64,000 nt of DNA, taken from positions 57,424 through 121,423 of the forward strand of contig NZ_JAMBEP010000006.1 in the NCBI RefSeq assembly GCF_023374055.1. Reading direction: 5' to 3'. Of the stretch, positions 60,726-64,000 are shown piece by piece; positions within the stretch are counted from its first letter, which is position 1, and each line of letters starts with the position of its first letter. This DNA is from Luteimonas galliterrae (GTDB taxonomy: Bacteria > Pseudomonadota > Gammaproteobacteria > Xanthomonadales > Xanthomonadaceae). Position numbers and translations under genes: made by a program. The notes under the pieces are model-generated. The model ran no database searches. It saw only the letters and a program-made list of their open reading frames with translations, and was not told where the DNA came from.

Positions 60726-61025
60726 ATGTTGGACACGTCCGCTCCGAAGACCCGCGAAGAGCTCGTCGACCGGCTCTCCGATCTGCGCGAGCAGGGCATC
60801 CTCGACATCGCAGAAGAATCGCGCCTGTTGCAGCACTACGACGAGATGTTGCGCGATGTCGAGGAGGAGAAGGCTCGCCTGGAGCCGGAGTACCTGCGCC
60901 GCCGCGACGAGGACGGCGAGGAGAAGGCGAACGAATGGCTGGCCGATGTGGCCCGCGAACTCGGCCGCAGGCATGGCGAGGCGACCCGTGCCATCACCGA
61001 TCAGCTGCGGGTCGTCACAGGTTAG
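60726..61025 (+). CDS. small helical protein sharing a block with the gene at 61276
   Basis: 99 residues, charged, helical, probably cytoplasmic. Residues 20-71 align without gaps to residues 101-152 of the protein at 61276 (15 of 52 identical, including RR and GEEKA-x-x-W near the end). Unknown family. It starts 4 bp after the glycine-zipper gene and is followed by a terminator. Confidence 0.65.
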   Translation: MLDTSAPKTREELVDRLSDLREQGILDIAEESRLLQHYDEMLRDVEEEKARLEPEYLRRRDEDGEEKANEWLADVARELGRRHGEATRAITDQLRVVTG

Positions 61026-61054
61026 ACAGCGCCTCCCCCAAGCAGGCCGCCGCA

Positions 61055-61092
61055 GGGCCGGTCCGCGCGAGCGGATCGGCCCATCGTTTTTT
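61055..61092 (+). terminator. Rho-independent terminator
   Basis: GGGCCGGTCCGC, a GCGA loop, GCGGATCGGCCC, then ATCGTTTTTT. Strong stem with one G-U pair and a U-tract, after the two small genes. Confidence 0.85.
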
Positions 61093-61275
61093 GCGCGGCA
61101 CTCGAACTCACACGGCCTTAACGCGCGGAAATCCGGCTAGTGGCATCCGGTCACGCTTTGACATCGCCTAACACCCGTTCCGGCTAGGGTTGCCCCCAGC
61201 TTGTTGCTCCGAACCGGCTGCCTACACTGGCTCCATCGCCCGCGGAATCTTTCCCGGGCCAAGCGGAAGATACGC

Positions 61276-61875
61276 ATGACCTTGCGTCGCCCACAACGCC
61301 CAGGCATCCGCCAGCCTTCGCTGCAGCAGCCGATCATGTTGGATCGCGGTGCCGCTGCGCCGCAGGCCAACGGCAATGGCGCGGGTGCGGCAGGCAACGC
61401 CGGCATGGACGAATTCCTGCGTCAGCTGGACGCGACGCTGCAGGAAGATCCCAGCCTCGACCGCGACGCGCGCGATGCGCTGATGCAGCAGTTCGAAGAG
61501 GCCATGGGTTCGAGCCATGGCGCCTCGGCCGCCGCCTTCGCCGACCGCGGCGTGTGGATGGAAGCGGTGCAGGCGCTGCAGTCCAGCGGCGCCATGGGCG
61601 AAAGCGAAGCCAACGACCTGATCCGCCAGATCAACCAGGCGCTGCAGCCGCTGCAGCGCCGCGAGTCGCAACTGGCGATCGAATTCAGCCGCCGCCTGCA
61701 GACCGAGGGCGAAGAGAAAGCCCTGGCCTGGTTCCGAAAGGAAGCGGCCGCATTGACCATTAACGCCACTGGCACCGAGCGCTCCGCGCCGCCGCCGGCC
61801 GACGTTTCCCCTATCCGCAGCGAAGTCGTGAATTCGCGCTCGCGGCGTTTGCGCGGCCCTCCGGGTAGCCGTTGA
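61276..61875 (+). CDS. protein with disordered N-terminus and the shared helical block
   Basis: 199 residues. The first 45 are Gln/Pro/Gly/Ala-rich; then helices DEFLRQLDATLQEDPSLDRD, WMEAVQALQSSGAMGESEAN; then the block (101-152) shared with the protein at 60726. No signal peptide. The flexible N-terminus is compatible with a T3SS substrate, but that is inference. The 250-bp gap before it includes the terminator and probably its promoter. Confidence 0.65.
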   Translation: MTLRRPQRPGIRQPSLQQPIMLDRGAAAPQANGNGAGAAGNAGMDEFLRQLDATLQEDPSLDRDARDALMQQFEEAMGSSHGASAAAFADRGVWMEAVQALQSSGAMGESEANDLIRQINQALQPLQRRESQLAIEFSRRLQTEGEEKALAWFRKEAAALTINATGTERSAPPPADVSPIRSEVVNSRSRRLRGPPGSR

Positions 61876-61950
61876 TCCTTGCTTGACGCGCCGTACGGCG
61901 CATCCCCCGATACAGCAAACATTCAACACAAATTCCCTGGAGAAACTGCC

Positions 61951-62301
61951 ATGTCTGACCTCTTCGTCGCTTCCTACGTCTCCGCCGCCGAAACCGAGCG
62001 CGCCGCCGAAGCCAAATCCAACCTCGGCAACGGCGGCGGCTGGCTGCGCGCCATCGCCCTGGCCCTGGGCAAGATCGCCGACGCGATGGGCGAGCGCATG
62101 CTCGACATGGCCCGCGACATCGACACGTTGCAGCGCAAGCAGAAGGACGACCCCAACGCCACGATCGACGGCAAGGGCCTGACCGAGCTGAACGCCGAAC
62201 TGCAGGTGCTGGGTCAGCAGCTGGGCCAGATGCTGCAGATGCTGGCGACCATCGTGAAGACCATAGGTGAAGGCAACAAGGACATCTCGCGCAAGCAGTA
62301 A
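61951..62301 (+). CDS. small helical protein, needle- or filament-like
   Basis: 116 residues, no cysteine or signal peptide. After a polar N-terminus, the helices MLDMARDIDTLQRKQKDDPN and LTELNAELQVLGQQLGQMLQ, then IVKTIGEGNKDISRKQ. The turn at PNATIDGKG between two helices and the C-terminal periodicity resemble SctF or EspA-type subunits. A strong terminator directly follows, suited to an abundant product. An alternative to the gene at 51029 as needle protein, or a filament or tip protein. Confidence 0.6.
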   Translation: MSDLFVASYVSAAETERAAEAKSNLGNGGGWLRAIALALGKIADAMGERMLDMARDIDTLQRKQKDDPNATIDGKGLTELNAELQVLGQQLGQMLQMLATIVKTIGEGNKDISRKQ

Positions 62302-62325
62302 CCGCTATCGCGAGCGAGAAAAGGG

Positions 62326-62353
62326 CGCCCCCGTCACGGGGGCGTTCCTTTTT
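62326..62353 (+). terminator. Rho-independent terminator
   Basis: CGCCCCCG, TCA loop, CGGGGGCG, then TTCCTTTTT, right after the needle-like gene. Confidence 0.88.
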
Positions 62354-62366
62354 GAGAGGTACGCTT

Positions 62367-63053
62367 ATGAAACGGATGACCCGCACGATCGCGATCTTGG
62401 CCTTGGCGCTGCCGTTCCTGGCGTGCGCCGCCGAAACCGGCACGGCAGCCCGCTACGCCGGTGCGCCTTACACGGGCGATGTCGACGTGCGCGTGCGCAC
62501 CCCCGACGGTGCCCTGAAGAGGACCGACGCCGGCACCGGCAGCGCGCATTTCAAGAGGCTGTCCAACGGCCGCATCCAGCTGGTGGTCGATGGGCTCATC
62601 AACAAGGAAACCGCCGGTTTCGTGCTCGAGGGCAACGACAGCCGCTCGGGTTGGCGCGCCGGCCACGACAACGTGGTGCTGGACATGTCGCCCGGCGGAG
62701 CGATCCGCGGCGGCGGCACCTCCACCAATCAACGCCTGCGCTTCGACGGCAACGTCACCGATGCGCATTTCGGCCTGGACGTGGAGTTGCAGGTGCTTAC
62801 GTCCAAGCCGGGCGGCCCGCCTCCGGGCACGACCTATCTGTTCCATTACGACCTGGACCGCTCCGCGGCTAGCGACATCCGCACCGCGTCCGCGGGCATC
62901 GCGCCGTCCGGCAAACGCGTCACGTCCGGGAACAGCGCCAGCAGCAAGAGCAAAGGCAAATGCAAACGCACCGTCTGGCAGACGCGCAACGTCGCCAGCA
63001 TGTCCGGCGCACCGATGATCATGACCCAGGTGCCGGTGTGCGTGGAGTGGTGA
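62367..63053 (+). CDS. exported protein of unknown function
   Basis: 228 residues. It has a signal peptide (MKRMTRTIAILALALPFLAC) and the mature protein is beta-rich, with KCKRTVWQTRNVASMSGAPM and VPVCVEW at the end (a likely C-C pair). No family known to me. GAGAGG precedes the ATG. The next gene overlaps its stop as GTGA. Confidence 0.65.
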   Translation: MKRMTRTIAILALALPFLACAAETGTAARYAGAPYTGDVDVRVRTPDGALKRTDAGTGSAHFKRLSNGRIQLVVDGLINKETAGFVLEGNDSRSGWRAGHDNVVLDMSPGGAIRGGGTSTNQRLRFDGNVTDAHFGLDVELQVLTSKPGGPPPGTTYLFHYDLDRSAASDIRTASAGIAPSGKRVTSGNSASSKSKGKCKRTVWQTRNVASMSGAPMIMTQVPVCVEW

Positions 63054-63727
63054 ACCTCGCCGCGGGCCCGCGCCGATGCCGCGCATGGCTGGCGGCCCTC
63101 TTGTGCCTGCTGGCGCTGTCGGGGGCCGCCGCCGCGCAAGACCTCAAGTCGTCGTTGGATGCCGCGCTGTCCAAACCGGCGCCCGCGCAGGCGCCCGCCG
63201 ATGCGGTGCGCAAGCTGGCGTTCTCGCGCGACGCGGCGGTGACCGCGCGCGAACGCGAAGCGATCATCGCCCACCTCGGGCAACAGCCGGGCGCGGCGGA
63301 AATGACGCCGGCGATCCGCTCCGGCAAGCTGATGCAATCCTTCGACCGCCTGCTGCAGCGCTACGGCTACTCGCCGCAGAATTTGGGCGACGTGCTGGCG
63401 GCGTACCTGGTGATCAGCTGGGAAATCGTCAACGGCGCCGATTCGAACGAACGACCCGCGGGCCAGCGCGCGGTGCGCCGGCAGCTGGCAGGCGCGCTGG
63501 CGTCGGTGCCGTCGATCGCGAAGATGAGCGACGCGCAGAAGCAATCGCAGGCCGAACGCACGGCTTATCTGACGATGATCGCCGGCTCCGCTTACCAGGC
63601 CTTGAAGAACGGCAGCAATCCGGCGCAGCTTGCGGACCTGCAGCGCAACGTCCGCAAGGATTTGCTGAAATCGGGCGTGGATCTCAAGCGACTGGAGCTG
63701 ACCGACGGCGGCCTAGTCGAACGCTGA
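63050..63727 (+). CDS. exported protein, possibly DUF6683-like
   Basis: 225 residues from a GTG overlapping the previous stop. A signal peptide (CRAWLAALLCLLALSGAAAA) and helical mature protein with SFDRLLQRYGYSPQNLGDVL and AAYLVISWEIVNGADSNERP, which recall DUF6683 (a Y-x(2-3)-N-D-x-A-D-x-x-A-A-Y-like pattern). Function unknown. Confidence 0.62.
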   Translation: MNLAAGPRRCRAWLAALLCLLALSGAAAAQDLKSSLDAALSKPAPAQAPADAVRKLAFSRDAAVTAREREAIIAHLGQQPGAAEMTPAIRSGKLMQSFDRLLQRYGYSPQNLGDVLAAYLVISWEIVNGADSNERPAGQRAVRRQLAGALASVPSIAKMSDAQKQSQAERTAYLTMIAGSAYQALKNGSNPAQLADLQRNVRKDLLKSGVDLKRLELTDGGLVER

Positions 63728-63749
63728 AGCGCATGCGCCCCGCTTCCGC

Positions 63750-63776
63750 CCTGTAGAGCGGAGCTTGCTCCGCTGC
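63750..63776. repeat. AGAGCGGAGCTTGCTCCGCT palindrome
   Basis: Second copy of the palindrome at 21982. Confidence 0.8.
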
Positions 63777-64000
63777 CTTGGCTTGGGGGTTATGGCGACC
63801 TGCTGGCCGTTCCGGCCGGGATTTCGTCCGCTAAAACCGCGGCCGAGTGACCCTTCGGCAAGCTCAGGGCATGCTTTCTTTTTGTGGGGCCCAAAAAGAA
63901 CAGTAACCAAAGAAAAAGGGCCTTTGGAAGGGATCCCGGCGAGGGGCCACCCCATGTGCTTGGCCACCGCTCGCCGGCCCTCGGGATTCCTCCGTCGCTT
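63777..64000. other. non-coding end of the window with a dispersed repeat
   Basis: No gene is convincing here. TTTCTTTTTGTGGGGCCCAA and GAACAGTAACCAAAGAAAAA form a known-looking dispersed element of this bacterial family; the gene that follows, if any, lies beyond the window. Confidence 0.5.

Noticed and set aside
61157..61183. TTGACA followed by TAGGGT as a promoter for the gene at 61276
   Set aside because: The spacing is 21 nt, too long for a sigma70 promoter.
1..64000. tRNA, rRNA and riboswitch genes
   Set aside because: I saw no cloverleaf with a GTTCRA arm or any rRNA-like stretch; a tRNAscan or Rfam search would be decisive.

Overview
The window is GC-rich chromosomal DNA (hand counts near 65-70% in the housekeeping parts). 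Gene content points to the Xanthomonadaceae/Lysobacteraceae, most likely Lysobacter or a close relative. The evidence is the glyQ/glyS pair, tamA-tamB, tatABC, hemH, rdgC, ttcA and plsB, many dispersed palindromic (REP-like) repeats of the kind common in this family, a chromosomal integron and a type III secretion system (T3SS). This assignment is inferred from gene content; there is no rRNA or other marker in the window.

Layout. 1-3.1 kb: the end of a ThiF-nitroreductase fusion, small unknowns and a phytochelatin-synthase-like papain-fold protein. 3.1-9.8 kb (minus): tamA-tamB, which insert outer-membrane proteins, with an AlkZ-like gene coupled behind. 10-13.3 kb (minus): glyQ-glyS; the 3' third of glyS is a low-GC patch. 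13.4-25.6 kb: ordinary housekeeping and membrane genes (glutamine amidotransferase, tatABC, SYLF lipid-binding protein, hemH, YgjP-type metallopeptidase, rdgC, ttcA).

26.4-34.5 kb: a complete chromosomal integron. The integrase gene intI reads rightward. To its left, about 13 cassettes all read leftward, each followed by an attC site of about 60 bp. Most cassette products are unknown; the recognisable ones are a MazG-like pyrophosphohydrolase, a NUDIX hydrolase with a DUF695 protein, a DUF5329 protein and several secreted or membrane proteins. The attC sites are nearly uniform near intI and decayed at the far end.

34.5-39.9 kb: plsB with a coupled lipoprotein gene, and two unknowns. 40.2-58.4 kb: a T3SS. 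sctU reads rightward. A leftward operon holds a FixL/FixJ-type kinase and regulator followed by sctQ-sctR-(repeat)-sctS-sctT. A rightward operon holds a FliO-like gene, sctV, sctD, a small possible needle gene, sctI, J, K, L, N, O, P, and then a SLT-LysM-M23 protein without a signal peptide. No secretin (SctC), gatekeeper or obvious translocator gene lies in the window. 58.5-63.7 kb: a lipoprotein, a GNAT acetyltransferase and a run of small genes (glycine-zipper protein, two proteins sharing an ungapped 52-residue block, a helical 116-residue needle- or filament-like protein before a strong terminator, and two exported proteins) that may be T3SS accessories.

The points most worth following up are: the integron cassettes; the FliO-like protein in an injectisome cluster; the roughly 100-residue Ala/Pro-rich insertion in SctR; an internal start in sctQ with a good Shine-Dalgarno; the paired unknown proteins at 60.7 and 61.3 kb; the signal-less cell-wall hydrolase; the glyS mosaic; and REP palindromes nested inside one another at the same relative position at several loci.
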